DNA from: Romboutsia sp. CE17
Lineage (GTDB): Bacteria > Bacillota > Clostridia > Peptostreptococcales > Peptostreptococcaceae
Reading direction: 5' to 3'
Length of the DNA stretch: 64,000 nt
Assembly: GCF_012317385.1 (NCBI RefSeq)
Contig: NZ_CP051144.1
Location: forward strand, 1,054,001 to 1,118,000
Part shown: piece by piece, positions 17,488-26,464 of the stretch
Numbering within the stretch: the first letter of the stretch is position 1
Layout of the letters: every line of letters starts with the position of its first letter
Notes under the pieces: model-generated
The model's input: the letters and a program-made list of their open reading frames with translations, nothing else
What the model was told of the DNA's origin: nothing
Database searches by the model: none
Position numbers and translations under genes: made by a program

Positions 17488-19200
17488 ATGGGGTACAAAA
17501 GAACTTATGAAACATGGTTAAATGACTCTTACTTTGATGAAAAAACAAAAGAGGAATTAAATTCTATTAAAGGAAATGAAAAAGAAATTGAAGACAGATT
17601 TTATAAGAACTTAGAATTTGGAACTGCTGGTCTTAGAGGTATAATAGCAGCAGGTACAAATAGAATAAATAAATATACAGTAAGAAGAGCAACATTTGGT
17701 CTAGCTAATTATATAATAAAAAATGCTTTGGAAGAAAAAAATAGAGGGGTAGTAATAGCTCATGACAATAGGAATATGTCTAGAGAATTTTGTATAGAAA
17801 CAGCAAATACTTTAGCAGCGTGTGGAATAAAAGCATATATATTTGATGGTTTAAGAACTACTCCAGAGTTATCATTTGCAGTAAGAAAGTTACATACTAT
17901 AGCTGGTATAGTTATAACTGCAAGCCATAACCCACCTGAGTATAATGGATATAAAGTATATTGGGAAGATGGGGCTCAAGTTATGCCGGAAATAGCAAAT
18001 GCTATAACTGATGAAATAAATAGTATAGAAGATTATAGCACAATACCTACTATAACTGATGAAAATAAAGAATTAGTAATAATGTTAGATGAAGAACAAG
18101 ATACAGCGTTTATAGAAGCTGTTAAAGAACAATCATTAAGAAAAGATATAATAGAGAGAGTAGGAAAAGAGTTCAAGATAGTATACACTCCACTTTGTGG
18201 GACTGGAAATGTTCCAATAAAAAGAGCTTTAAAAGAAGCTGGATTTGAAAATGTACTAGTAGTAAAGGAAGAAGAAAATCCAGATCCAAACTTTGCAGGA
18301 ATAGAATATCCGAATCCAGAAGAACAAAAAGCTTTAACAAGAGGAATAGAACTTGCAAAAAGTAGTGGTTCTGATTTAGTAATAGCAACTGACCCAGATT
18401 GTGATAGAGTTGGTGTAGCTGTAAAGACTATAAGTGGTGAATATGCATTATTAACAGGTAATCAGATAGGTGGACTTTTAACTAACTATATAATAGAAGG
18501 ATTAAAAGAAAATAGTAAATTAAAAGAAAATTCAGTTCTTATAAAAACAATAGTAACATCTGAATTTGGAGCAGATATAGCAAGATCAAATAATCTTGAA
18601 GTTATTAATGTACTTACTGGATTTAAATTCATAGGTGAAAAGATAAAATCTTTTGAAGAAACTAATAAAAATACTTATTTATTCGGATATGAAGAAAGTT
18701 ATGGATACTTAGTAGGAACACATGCTAGAGATAAAGATGGTGTAGTTGCTTCATTATTAATAGCTGAAATGGCAGCTTATTATTATTCTAAGGGTATGAG
18801 TTTATATGAAGGATTAGTTGAATTATATAAAAAATATGGGTTCTTCAAAGAAAAAACAATATCTATAACTTTAAAAGGAATAGAAGGTATTGCAAAAATA
18901 CAAGAAATAATAAGCTACTTTAGAAATACAAAAATAGATACTATAAATGATGTAAAAGTTGTAGAATGTAAAGATTATAAGCAAGGTATAGATAATCTTC
19001 CTAAAGCTGATGTATTAAAATACTTCCTAGAAGATGAATCTTGGATAGCTGTTAGACCATCTGGTACAGAGCCTAAGCTTAAGTTCTATATTGCTGTAAA
19101 AGGTAAAGATGAATCTGAAGCAAATAATAAATTAGATGGAATAAAGAGAAGCTTAGACAAAATATTAAGTAATGTAATGGATTTAGAAACTGTAAGATAA
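17488..19200 (+). CDS. pgcA: Phosphoglucomutase/phosphomannomutase (PgcA-type)
   Basis: 570 residues with the four domains of alpha-D-phosphohexomutases. The phosphoserine loop is TASHNPPEYNGYKVYW, the Mg2+ loop DPDCDRVGVA, the sugar-binding loop GYEESYGYLVG and the phosphate-binding loop RPSGTEPKLKFYI. It interconverts glucose-6-phosphate and glucose-1-phosphate, feeding cell-wall glycopolymers and glycolipids. AAAGGAGAAG precedes the ATG. A terminator follows. Confidence 0.95.
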   Translation: MGYKRTYETWLNDSYFDEKTKEELNSIKGNEKEIEDRFYKNLEFGTAGLRGIIAAGTNRINKYTVRRATFGLANYIIKNALEEKNRGVVIAHDNRNMSREFCIETANTLAACGIKAYIFDGLRTTPELSFAVRKLHTIAGIVITASHNPPEYNGYKVYWEDGAQVMPEIANAITDEINSIEDYSTIPTITDENKELVIMLDEEQDTAFIEAVKEQSLRKDIIERVGKEFKIVYTPLCGTGNVPIKRALKEAGFENVLVVKEEENPDPNFAGIEYPNPEEQKALTRGIELAKSSGSDLVIATDPDCDRVGVAVKTISGEYALLTGNQIGGLLTNYIIEGLKENSKLKENSVLIKTIVTSEFGADIARSNNLEVINVLTGFKFIGEKIKSFEETNKNTYLFGYEESYGYLVGTHARDKDGVVASLLIAEMAAYYYSKGMSLYEGLVELYKKYGFFKEKTISITLKGIEGIAKIQEIISYFRNTKIDTINDVKVVECKDYKQGIDNLPKADVLKYFLEDESWIAVRPSGTEPKLKFYIAVKGKDESEANNKLDGIKRSLDKILSNVMDLETVR

Positions 19201-19205
19201 ATAAT

Positions 19206-19233
19206 AAAAAGGTGCGAACTTTATCGCATCTTT
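19206..19233 (+). terminator. Terminator after pgcA
   Basis: AAAAGGTGCGA pairs with TCGCATCTTTT (one G-T pair), then Ts. Confidence 0.75.
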
Positions 19234-19301
19234 TTTATATTTAATAGTATTAAAAGCAAATATATATATAATATACTTAAATAGGGAGGGGGATAAATGA
19301 A

Positions 19302-20168
19302 ATGCTAAAATTTTCAAAAGAAGATATAAGAGAAATAATAAAAAAATCTCGTTACAGCGAAATAAACTCTAAGGCAGCAGAAGTAGCATTTTATCTTCTA
19401 TTGTCACTTTTCCCATTTTTATTATTTACTATTAATGCATTAGCTTATATTCCAGTAATACATATCAATAGATATATAGATTTATTACAAAATATAATGC
19501 CTACAGGGGCTTTTGTGATAGCTAACTCAATAATTCAATCAGCAATAGAAAATAGGAGTATAAGTTTAGTGATAACAAGTTTTTTCCTTACAATATGGAC
19601 ATCATCTAGAGCTGTTAGAGCTTTAATTAGAAGTATTAATAAATCTTATAATGTTAAAGAAACTAGGTCATATTTTAAAATATTTACTATAGCAATGGTA
19701 TTTACGATTATGCTTTTACTTTTAATATTTATATCTATTATATTTTTAGTATTTGGAGAAAAATTAGGTGATTTTTTATTAGATACTATAGGAATTGATA
19801 AAGTATTTCTTAATATATGGAACTTATGGAGGTATTTAATTGGGGTAGGAACAATAGTAATAATATTTTTATGTTTATATATATATACTCCAAATAAACA
19901 AATAAAATTAAAGGATGCTATACCAGGTGCAATAATTGGTACTATCTCATGGTTTTTAATATCTTATATATATTCTTACTATGCAAATCATTATGCTAAT
20001 TATGAAGTTATATATGGTAGTATAGGTGGAATAATAATACTTATAACTTGGATATATTTAAGTAGTTGGGCAATCTTAATTGGATCTGAAGTAAATGCTA
20101 AGTTATATTTTATTAGAAATATTAAGTATAAAACTAAAATAAAAAGAAAAGTGTTTGAACATTATTAA
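19302..20168 (+). CDS. YihY/BrkB-family membrane protein
   Basis: 288 residues with six predicted membrane helices. The N-terminal AAEVAFYLLLSLFPFLLF motif, the central ITSFFLTIWTSSRAVRALI and the C-terminal ITWIYLSSWAILIGSEVNA are the family signatures. The family was once called ribonuclease BN by mistake; its role is unclear, with export or envelope functions proposed. GGGAGGGGG lies 10 bases upstream. A nearby ATG at 19297 opens only four codons (ATGAAATGCTAA) and overlaps the true start, which could couple or dampen translation. Confidence 0.88.
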   Translation: MLKFSKEDIREIIKKSRYSEINSKAAEVAFYLLLSLFPFLLFTINALAYIPVIHINRYIDLLQNIMPTGAFVIANSIIQSAIENRSISLVITSFFLTIWTSSRAVRALIRSINKSYNVKETRSYFKIFTIAMVFTIMLLLLIFISIIFLVFGEKLGDFLLDTIGIDKVFLNIWNLWRYLIGVGTIVIIFLCLYIYTPNKQIKLKDAIPGAIIGTISWFLISYIYSYYANHYANYEVIYGSIGGIIILITWIYLSSWAILIGSEVNAKLYFIRNIKYKTKIKRKVFEHY

Positions 20169-20263
20169 AAGTATAAATAAGAGTATAAGCTTTTTTTATA
20201 ATATATCATATAATTAAATCTGAACAAATAATAAAATTTATTTATAATTATAAATAAATTTTA

Positions 20264-20292
20264 TTGACACTAACAATTTAGTTCAATAAAAT
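20264..20292 (+). promoter_or_regulatory. Sigma-A promoter of the hom T-box leader
   Basis: TTGACA (20264-20269), 17 bases, TAAAAT (20287-20292). Confidence 0.75.
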
Positions 20293-20309
20293 TAAAGCAA
20301 TATGATTAT

Positions 20310-20559
20310 AATATATACAAAAGCTAAGAATAGGAAGAGTAAATTTAATTCGATTATTAGAGATGAAAGTTCATAGGCTGAAAGACTTTCTTAATTAGAG
20401 GAATTGAAAACTACCTAGGAGCTGCTATCTGAAGTTATCTATGTATTTTAGTAAGAATAGACGTTAACTACGTTATAGTTATAAGTGGATTGAATTGATC
20501 AAATTAGGTGGAACCGCGGGAAAAACTCTCGTCCTTTTATTAAAGGATGAGAGTTTTTT
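20310..20559 (+). ncRNA. T-box leader (threonine) upstream of hom
   Basis: The leader runs from AAAGCTAAGAATAGGAAGAG through a long Stem I to the T-box AGGTGGAACCGCGGG at 20506-20520 and a terminator at 20521-20559. The specifier region reads GAAAACTACCTAGG (about 20417-20430). ACU and ACC, both threonine codons, lie side by side; comparison with the Ile leader in this window (AUC then AC) favours ACU. Threonine control suits homoserine dehydrogenase, the branch-point enzyme to threonine. Confidence 0.88.
20521..20559 (+). terminator. T-box terminator
   Basis: AAAAACTCTCGTCCTTT pairs with AAAGGATGAGAGTTTTT (one G-T pair), then Ts. Confidence 0.9.
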
Positions 20560-20594
20560 ATTATTGTAGAAGTTTTTTAAAGATACAAATTAAT

Positions 20595-20621
20595 AAAAAG
20601 CTAAGAATGGTAAATTTAATT
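20595..20621 (+). repeat. Remnant of a second T-box leader 5' end
   Basis: AAAAGCTAAGAA followed shortly by TAAATTTAATT repeats the very beginning of the T-box leader (20319-20350) with a few bases deleted between the two blocks. No second T-box core follows before hom, so this looks like the stump of a decayed tandem T-box. Confidence 0.55.
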
Positions 20622-20693
20622 TGGTATGATCACTAACAGGTTTGTGCTATTACATAGGGGGATTTTGTGTATAAAATTAAAGGAGGTATTAAT

Positions 20694-21899
20694 ATGAAAA
20701 TAGGGATATTAGGATATGGTACAGTAGGAAGTGGGCTAGTAGACATTATAGACAATAATAAAGATAAAAGGAATATTAAAATAGCTTCTATTTTAGTAAG
20801 GGATAAAAGTAAATATGAAGGTATGAAATACTATGATAAATTAACAACAGATGTTGAGGAAGTTTTTAATAAAGATCTAGATGTTATAGTTGAAGTTATG
20901 GGAGGGATTAATCCATCTTTAGAATATATAAAAAGAGCTTTAAATAATAAAATAAATGTGGTTACAGCTAATAAAGATTTATTAGCTGAATATGGAGATG
21001 AACTTGCAAAGATAGCTAATAAAAATAATGTTAACATTAAGTTTGAAGCTTCAGTTGGAGGTGGAATACCAATACTTAAGCCGTTAATAGAATCTTTAGA
21101 AGGTAATTGTATAGATCGTATTTATGCAATATTAAATGGAACAACTAACTTTATTCTATCAAAAATGTATAATGAAAATTTATCGTATGACATGGCCTTA
21201 AAGCAAGCTCAAAACTTAGGATTTGCGGAAGCTAATCCAGCGTCAGACGTATTAGGATATGATTCAGCAAGAAAATTATCTATATTATCAACACTAGCAT
21301 ATGATAATAAAGTATACTGGAAAGATTTGTATTTAGAAGGTATTACTGATATTGATAAAAAAGATATAGAGTATGCTAAAAAGTTAAACTGTAAAATAAA
21401 ACTTGTAGGTCAAAGTGAATACGATGGGTATAAGGTAAGGGGGTTTGTTAGACCTGTACTAGTTGAATTTGATAATATACTAGCTAATATAGAAAATGAG
21501 AATAATGTAGTTGTATTAAATGGAGATTCTGTTGGTGAAGTATCATTTGTAGGAAAAGGTGCTGGAAAGCTTGCTACAGGAAGTGCAGTCTATGGAGATT
21601 TAATAGATATATTAGAAGGTAGGTTCTCATCTATAAATTCATTTACTAAAGATAAAGCTGAAGTTATTAAAGTATTAGACAATCAATGTAGTGCATTACT
21701 TAGATTTAAATGTCATAACAAAGATAGTATTATAAGTGTAATAAAATCAAAAATGAATAGTTTTGATGTATTAAATGAGAATGAAGAACTTGCAGTATTA
21801 GTGAATGCAAATTCTGAATATGAAATAAATAGTACTTTATCTGAAATAAAAAGCAAAGGTTATTGCAATAAAATAAGTAAGTTAATAAAAATAAACTAA
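20694..21899 (+). CDS. hom: Homoserine dehydrogenase
   Basis: 401 residues. It reduces aspartate semialdehyde to homoserine with NAD(P)H on the way to threonine and methionine. The N-terminal Rossmann motif is GILGYGTVGSGL; VVTANKDLLAEYG, GGGIPILKP, LNGTTNFILSKM and the catalytic block GFAEANPASDVLGYDSARKL follow. The last 75 residues form a divergent ACT-like regulatory domain. A GTG at 20667 would add nine residues, but AAAGGAGG before the ATG at 20694 and the immediate Rossmann start favour the latter. The Thr T-box controls it. No thrB or thrC is next to it. Confidence 0.94.
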   Translation: MKIGILGYGTVGSGLVDIIDNNKDKRNIKIASILVRDKSKYEGMKYYDKLTTDVEEVFNKDLDVIVEVMGGINPSLEYIKRALNNKINVVTANKDLLAEYGDELAKIANKNNVNIKFEASVGGGIPILKPLIESLEGNCIDRIYAILNGTTNFILSKMYNENLSYDMALKQAQNLGFAEANPASDVLGYDSARKLSILSTLAYDNKVYWKDLYLEGITDIDKKDIEYAKKLNCKIKLVGQSEYDGYKVRGFVRPVLVEFDNILANIENENNVVVLNGDSVGEVSFVGKGAGKLATGSAVYGDLIDILEGRFSSINSFTKDKAEVIKVLDNQCSALLRFKCHNKDSIISVIKSKMNSFDVLNENEELAVLVNANSEYEINSTLSEIKSKGYCNKISKLIKIN

Positions 21900-21908
21900 A
21901 TATATATA

Positions 21909-21945
21909 GGTACCTTTTAATTGAAAGTAAAAAAGGTACCTTTTT
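21909..21945. terminator. Terminator between convergent hom and yaaA
   Basis: GGTACCTTTT pairs with AAAAGGTACC, then TTTTTC on the plus strand. It is weaker on the minus strand. Confidence 0.8.
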
Positions 21946-21946
21946 C

Positions 21947-22717
21947 TTATCGAGTAAATATTAAATTCAAGTCGTCAGAGAGTTCGTTATTAAATTTATA
22001 TCCATTTATTTGGAAATCTTTTAAATCATTTATATTATCAATCTCATTTTCTATAATAAATCTAGTCATATATCCTCTTGATTGTTTAGAATACATACCA
22101 ATTACTCTAAATTTACCTGTGTTATTATTATAATCTTTAAAGTCTACATTTATGAACTTACAATGATTGTTTAATTTTTTTAAATCTATCGCTTTTACAT
22201 ATTCAGAAGATGCTAAATTAAGAATTATTTTATTATCATGCTTTTTAATTTCTTCTATTAAATAATTTGTTATTTTAGATTTCCAAAATTTATATAGATT
22301 TGCTCCAGATTCATTTTCAAGCTTTGATTTCATCTCAAGTCTGTAAGGTTCTATTAAATCAAAAGGAGAAAGAACACCATATAATCCAGAAAGAATTCGT
22401 AAATGCGTATTAGCAAAATTAAAGTTTTTATTATTGAAGGTAGAAACATCCATACAGTTAAAAACTTCACCATCAAAAGCTAATATACTTTGAGATTTTG
22501 GATTATTGATTGAACCAAACTCTTTGTATCTATTTAAATTTAAATGTCCTAAATCTTCACTTAAATTCATAAGATTTTGAACTTCAGCTAAACTTAGATT
22601 TTTAAGAATACTCATTAGATAATTTGCATCATTATAAAAATAAGGCTTTGATGATATATCCAAATTAGTATTTTTATCAAACTTCATAGTAGTAGCAGGG
22701 GATATTATTGTTAGCAT
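21947..22717 (-). CDS. yaaA: YaaA-family peroxide stress protein (DUF328)
   Basis: 256 residues matching the whole YaaA family. The signatures are MLTIISPATTMKF at the start, LAFDGEVF, LRILSGLYGVLSPFDLIEPYRLEM, LASSEYVKAI and the closing YSKQSRGYMTRFIIEN. In E. coli YaaA lowers free iron during hydrogen peroxide stress and binds DNA; a like role in an anaerobe is inferred. The ATG at 22717 has an AGGTG site. The gene is convergent with hom and divergent from the gate-type membrane protein. Confidence 0.93.
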   Translation of the reverse strand: MLTIISPATTMKFDKNTNLDISSKPYFYNDANYLMSILKNLSLAEVQNLMNLSEDLGHLNLNRYKEFGSINNPKSQSILAFDGEVFNCMDVSTFNNKNFNFANTHLRILSGLYGVLSPFDLIEPYRLEMKSKLENESGANLYKFWKSKITNYLIEEIKKHDNKIILNLASSEYVKAIDLKKLNNHCKFINVDFKDYNNNTGKFRVIGMYSKQSRGYMTRFIIENEIDNINDLKDFQINGYKFNNELSDDLNLIFTR

Positions 22718-23063
22718 ATTAATTCACCTCTATTTATTAATAATTTATTTATACCAATGTAATTTATTTTGAATCATTTTAATATAAACTAAATAATATT
22801 TATTTTTATATAATAAACATAGTATAAATAAAATACAAGAATATCTAAATAAAAAATAATTTTATTTAAATAAATATACTGTTTATTTAATAATACAATA
22901 ATAAATTTATTTATGTATGTATGACAAATAGAATATAGTAGAAGTTCAACTATTAAAGTATAAATGCACTATATATAGATAAAAAAGTTAAATTTATTGC
23001 ATTTACTAAATTTTCTAATTATAATAAGATATGTTAATAATTTAATAATTAAGGAGGAGCACT
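22718..23063. other. Intergenic, AT-rich divergent promoter region
   Basis: Very AT-rich spacer between the divergent yaaA and 23064 genes. I see no ORF, RNA motif or convincing palindrome; it probably holds both promoters. Confidence 0.5.
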
Positions 23064-24257
23064 GTGGAAGAAAAAGACGTTATAATATTGGATAAAGAGC
23101 GTTCTCCAAAAAGGGTTAAAGCTGTTAATTTAGAAACCTTTATATTTATAGGTATACTAGTAATTGGATTTGGTTACATAGCTAGTATTATGGGTGCTGG
23201 CATAATGTTTAAAGTAATCATGAATACTGCACATGATTTACTTTTAAATACAGTATTTTTAATAATGGCAATGTCAGTTTTAGCAGGTGCACTAAGTGCA
23301 TTATTATCAGAATTTGGAGTTATATCTTTGATAAACAAGGTTTTTGCAATATTTATGAAACCTTTATATGGATTACCTGGAGCTAGCATAGCAGGAGCTG
23401 TAGCTACATATTTATCTGATAATCCTGCAATAATATCATTTGCTAAAGATAAGAGTTTTACAAAATACTTTAAAACTCATGAGATACCGGCCTTATGTAA
23501 CTTAGGAACAGCATTTGGCATGGGGTTAATATTAACAACATTTATGATATCTCAAGGAAAAGAATATGTATTACCTGCAATAATAGGTAATATATCAGCG
23601 ATAATAGGTAGCGTAATAAGTGTTAGAATTATGATACATTTTACTAAAATATATTATAGTTATGATCCAAAATTAGATAAAAGTCCCCGAAAATATAATG
23701 ACAGTACTGAGTACAGAGAAATAAGGGATGGAAATATATTTCAAAGAGCTTTAGATGCAATGTTAGAAGGCGGGAAAAATGGTGTAGATATGGGAATAGC
23801 AATAATACCAGGTGTACTAGTTGTATGCACGATGGTGATGCTACTTACTTTTGGCCCATCTATAGATCCTAAAACAGGATTAGAAGTATATACAGGATCT
23901 GCATATGAAGGTATAGCTCTTTTACCTGTTATAGGAGAAAAGATTAGTTTTATATTAGAGCCGATTTTTGGATTTACATCACCAGAAGCTATTGCATTTC
24001 CAATTACATCTTTAGGAGCAGTTGGAGCGGCTATGTCTTTAGTACCACAATTTATAACTGATGGAGTTGTAACTCCAAATGATATAGCAGTATTTACAGC
24101 AATGGGAATGTGCTGGAGTGGATATTTAAGTACACATGTAGGAATGATGGATGCGTTAAATTCTAGAGGATTAACTAGCAAAGCTATTATTGCTCATACT
24201 ATTGGAGGAATATGCGCAGGTATGTCTGCTCATTTTATTTATATGTTAATTATATAA
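23064..24257 (+). CDS. Gate-domain (nucleoside-recognition type, YjiH-like) membrane protein
   Basis: 397 residues with about ten membrane helices in two halves. The first half contains NPAIISFAKDKSFTKYF and the second AFPITSLGAVGAAMSLVPQFI, the paired gate motifs found in SpmA/SpmB, nucleoside transporters and YjiH-like proteins. The substrate is unknown. The start is GTG at 23064 with AAGGAGGAG 7 bases upstream. It appears to be a single-gene unit ending at a terminator. Confidence 0.75.
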   Translation: MEEKDVIILDKERSPKRVKAVNLETFIFIGILVIGFGYIASIMGAGIMFKVIMNTAHDLLLNTVFLIMAMSVLAGALSALLSEFGVISLINKVFAIFMKPLYGLPGASIAGAVATYLSDNPAIISFAKDKSFTKYFKTHEIPALCNLGTAFGMGLILTTFMISQGKEYVLPAIIGNISAIIGSVISVRIMIHFTKIYYSYDPKLDKSPRKYNDSTEYREIRDGNIFQRALDAMLEGGKNGVDMGIAIIPGVLVVCTMVMLLTFGPSIDPKTGLEVYTGSAYEGIALLPVIGEKISFILEPIFGFTSPEAIAFPITSLGAVGAAMSLVPQFITDGVVTPNDIAVFTAMGMCWSGYLSTHVGMMDALNSRGLTSKAIIAHTIGGICAGMSAHFIYMLII

Positions 24258-24269
24258 GTTGTTTATTTT

Positions 24270-24299
24270 AAAAGAGAGTAATGCATTACTCTCTTTTTT
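24270..24299. terminator. Bidirectional terminator
   Basis: AAAAGAGAGTAATG pairs with CATTACTCTCTTTT, an uninterrupted palindrome with T-runs between convergent genes. Confidence 0.85.
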
Positions 24300-24315
24300 G
24301 TTGAAATAGTGTACT

Positions 24316-24510
24316 TTAATGATTCTGATGTTTTTTATGACTACTTATGGGTCTAGCTGTATTTTGGCTAACTGAACCTGTTTTTGAAGGTCTAAGTCTA
24401 GGTGGTAAGTTTAATTCTTCACCTTGTTCTAATTTAAAATTTGGATTCTTTTTATCATTTCTATTAAATTTAGTTTTATTATCTTCTCTTTTATGTTTAT
24501 CTAATGTCAT
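24316..24510 (-). CDS. Small hydrophilic protein of unknown function
   Basis: 64 residues, highly charged at the N-terminus (MTLDKHKREDNKTKFNRND), with a proline/leucine block LNLPPRLRPSK in the middle and a His/Ser-rich end. A perfect GGAGG lies 6 bases before the ATG, so I choose this strand over the overlapping plus-strand frame at 24347, which has no such site. No family recognised. Confidence 0.6.
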   Translation of the reverse strand: MTLDKHKREDNKTKFNRNDKKNPNFKLEQGEELNLPPRLRPSKTGSVSQNTARPISSHKKHQNH

Positions 24511-24686
24511 AATTTCCTCCTTAAATGTTATTAATAATATATTAATAATTTAACCTAAAACTAAATTAGTATTCTAAATTAATTAACAATTATATAACAT
24601 AATTATTTATGAATTATTAATGTAAAAATAGACAATTATATACTTAGATGAATTTAAAATGATTTTGAGTATAAGGAGGAACAATT

Positions 24687-26288
24687 TTGAGTATAGCAAT
24701 AAGTATTTTAGGAGGTTTAGGTCTCTTTTTATATGGTATGAATTTAATGGCTCAAGGTCTACAAAATTCTGCTGGTAATAAATTAAAAAGAATAATAGAA
24801 TTATTAACGAGTAATGTAATTATGGGAGTTTTAGTGGGTGCTGTTGTCACAGCAATTATTCAAAGTTCAAGTGCGACAACCGTAATGGTTGTTGGATTTG
24901 TCAACGCAGGAATAATGAACTTAAATCAAGCTATAGGTGTGATTATGGGTGCTAACATAGGTACAACAGTCACAGCTCAACTAGTAAGTTTTAATTTAGA
25001 AGGTCTAGCGCCTGTATCTTTAGGTATTGGTATTATATTATATCTTTTTTCTTCTAAAACTACAGTTAAAAACATAGCAGAAATTTTATTAGGATTTGGT
25101 ATTTTATTTACAGGCATGGAGTTTATGAAAGATGCAGTAAAGCCACTTGCAGAGTATAAAGGATTTACAGATGCCTTAATTAGCTTTGGACATAGACCAA
25201 TATTAGGATTATTATTAGGATTTGCTATTACAGGTATAGTTCAAAGTTCTAGTGCATCAATGGGGATGCTAATAGCTCTTGCAGCTCAAGGTTTAATACC
25301 ATTAACATCTGCATTACCTATACTTTATGGTGATAATATAGGAACATGTGTTACATCATTAATATCAAGTATTGGAGCAAGTCGAAATGCTAAAAGAGCT
25401 GCAATAATGCATTTACTATTTAATATAATAGGTAGTATATTATTTTTATTGGTATTAAATAGACCTATATCTTATATAGTTACTAAGATTGATCCAAATG
25501 ACGCAGCTAGACAGATAGCAAATGCTCACACACTGTTTAATTTAATAAATGTAATTTTATTATTACCTTTTTCTAAGTTTATCGTAAAATTAGCTATGAA
25601 GATAGTTCCTGATAATAATGATGAAAATGATGAGAAAGCTACAAAATATCTTGATGAAAGAATGCTAGAAACTCCTTCAATAGCATTAGGAAATACAGTT
25701 AAAGAAACTTTAAGAATGGGCAGATTTGCTAAAAGTTGTCTTAATTCTTCTATGGATGCATTTATTAATAAATCTGATAAAAGTGTGAGAGAGACATTAG
25801 ATACAGAAGAGACTATTAATATTTTACAAAAAAGTATACTAAATTATTTATTAAACTTATCAAAAACTTCATTGCCTGATAATTTAGTGGAGTCAGTAGA
25901 TAATTTGTTTAATACTGTAAATGATATAGAAAGAGTTGGAGATCATTCTGAAAATATAGCAGAATTAGCTACAAAGGCAATAAATGAGAATTTGGATTTA
26001 TCAAATGAAGGTTTAGAAGAAGTTAAGGAAATGTTTAATATGGTAATAGCTAATTATGAAGGTGCTTTAAAGCTAATTGATAAAAAAGATGAACGATTAG
26101 CAGAAGAAATATTAGCTAGAGAAGAAGAAGTAAATAAAATAGAAAAGTCTATACGTATTAATCATATATATAGATTAAATAATGAAAAATGTAGCATTGA
26201 TTCAGGAATTTTATATATAGATTTAATAACTAATCTTGAAAGAATATCAGATCATAGTGCAAATATTGCTAAAAGGGCACTATACTAA
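24687..26288 (+). CDS. Na+/phosphate cotransporter (NptA/PhoU-domain fusion)
   Basis: 533 residues. The first 310 form the membrane domain with the inverted-repeat QSSSA motifs: IQSSSATTVMVVGFVNAG and VQSSSASMGMLIALAAQG, each followed by a GxNIGTxxT-type block. The C-terminal 200 residues are a PhoU-like helical bundle with IERVGDHSENIAELA and LERISDHSANIAKRA. It imports phosphate with sodium. The start is TTG at 24687 with AAGGAGGAA upstream. Confidence 0.93.
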   Translation: MSIAISILGGLGLFLYGMNLMAQGLQNSAGNKLKRIIELLTSNVIMGVLVGAVVTAIIQSSSATTVMVVGFVNAGIMNLNQAIGVIMGANIGTTVTAQLVSFNLEGLAPVSLGIGIILYLFSSKTTVKNIAEILLGFGILFTGMEFMKDAVKPLAEYKGFTDALISFGHRPILGLLLGFAITGIVQSSSASMGMLIALAAQGLIPLTSALPILYGDNIGTCVTSLISSIGASRNAKRAAIMHLLFNIIGSILFLLVLNRPISYIVTKIDPNDAARQIANAHTLFNLINVILLLPFSKFIVKLAMKIVPDNNDENDEKATKYLDERMLETPSIALGNTVKETLRMGRFAKSCLNSSMDAFINKSDKSVRETLDTEETINILQKSILNYLLNLSKTSLPDNLVESVDNLFNTVNDIERVGDHSENIAELATKAINENLDLSNEGLEEVKEMFNMVIANYEGALKLIDKKDERLAEEILAREEEVNKIEKSIRINHIYRLNNEKCSIDSGILYIDLITNLERISDHSANIAKRALY

Positions 26289-26354
26289 GTATAATAAATG
26301 AAAAAAATAGACTAAAAATAATATATAGAAAAATTTACAGGCATGTATATGAGC

Positions 26355-26414
26355 GTTACAAATTTAAATGGCACAGCTATCGAAACAAATAGCTGTGCTA
26401 TTTAAATTTGTAAC
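26355..26414. repeat. Long near-perfect hairpin with no T-run
   Basis: A 26-bp stem starting GTTACAAATTTAAATGGC closes on an 8-base loop CGAAACAA; the only non-Watson-Crick position is one G-T pair. No T-tract follows on either side, so it is not an ordinary terminator. It lies 50 bases before the HEPN-motif gene and could be a miniature inverted-repeat element, an RNase III site or a translational control hairpin. Confidence 0.8.
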
Positions 26415-26464
26415 TATGTGATATAATAATAAAAGAGTATTATAAAGGTAAAGGTGGGCTAGGA

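Noticed and set aside
24347-24553. Plus-strand hydrophobic ORF
   Set aside because: It is antisense to the small minus-strand gene that has a perfect ribosome site; it has none itself.
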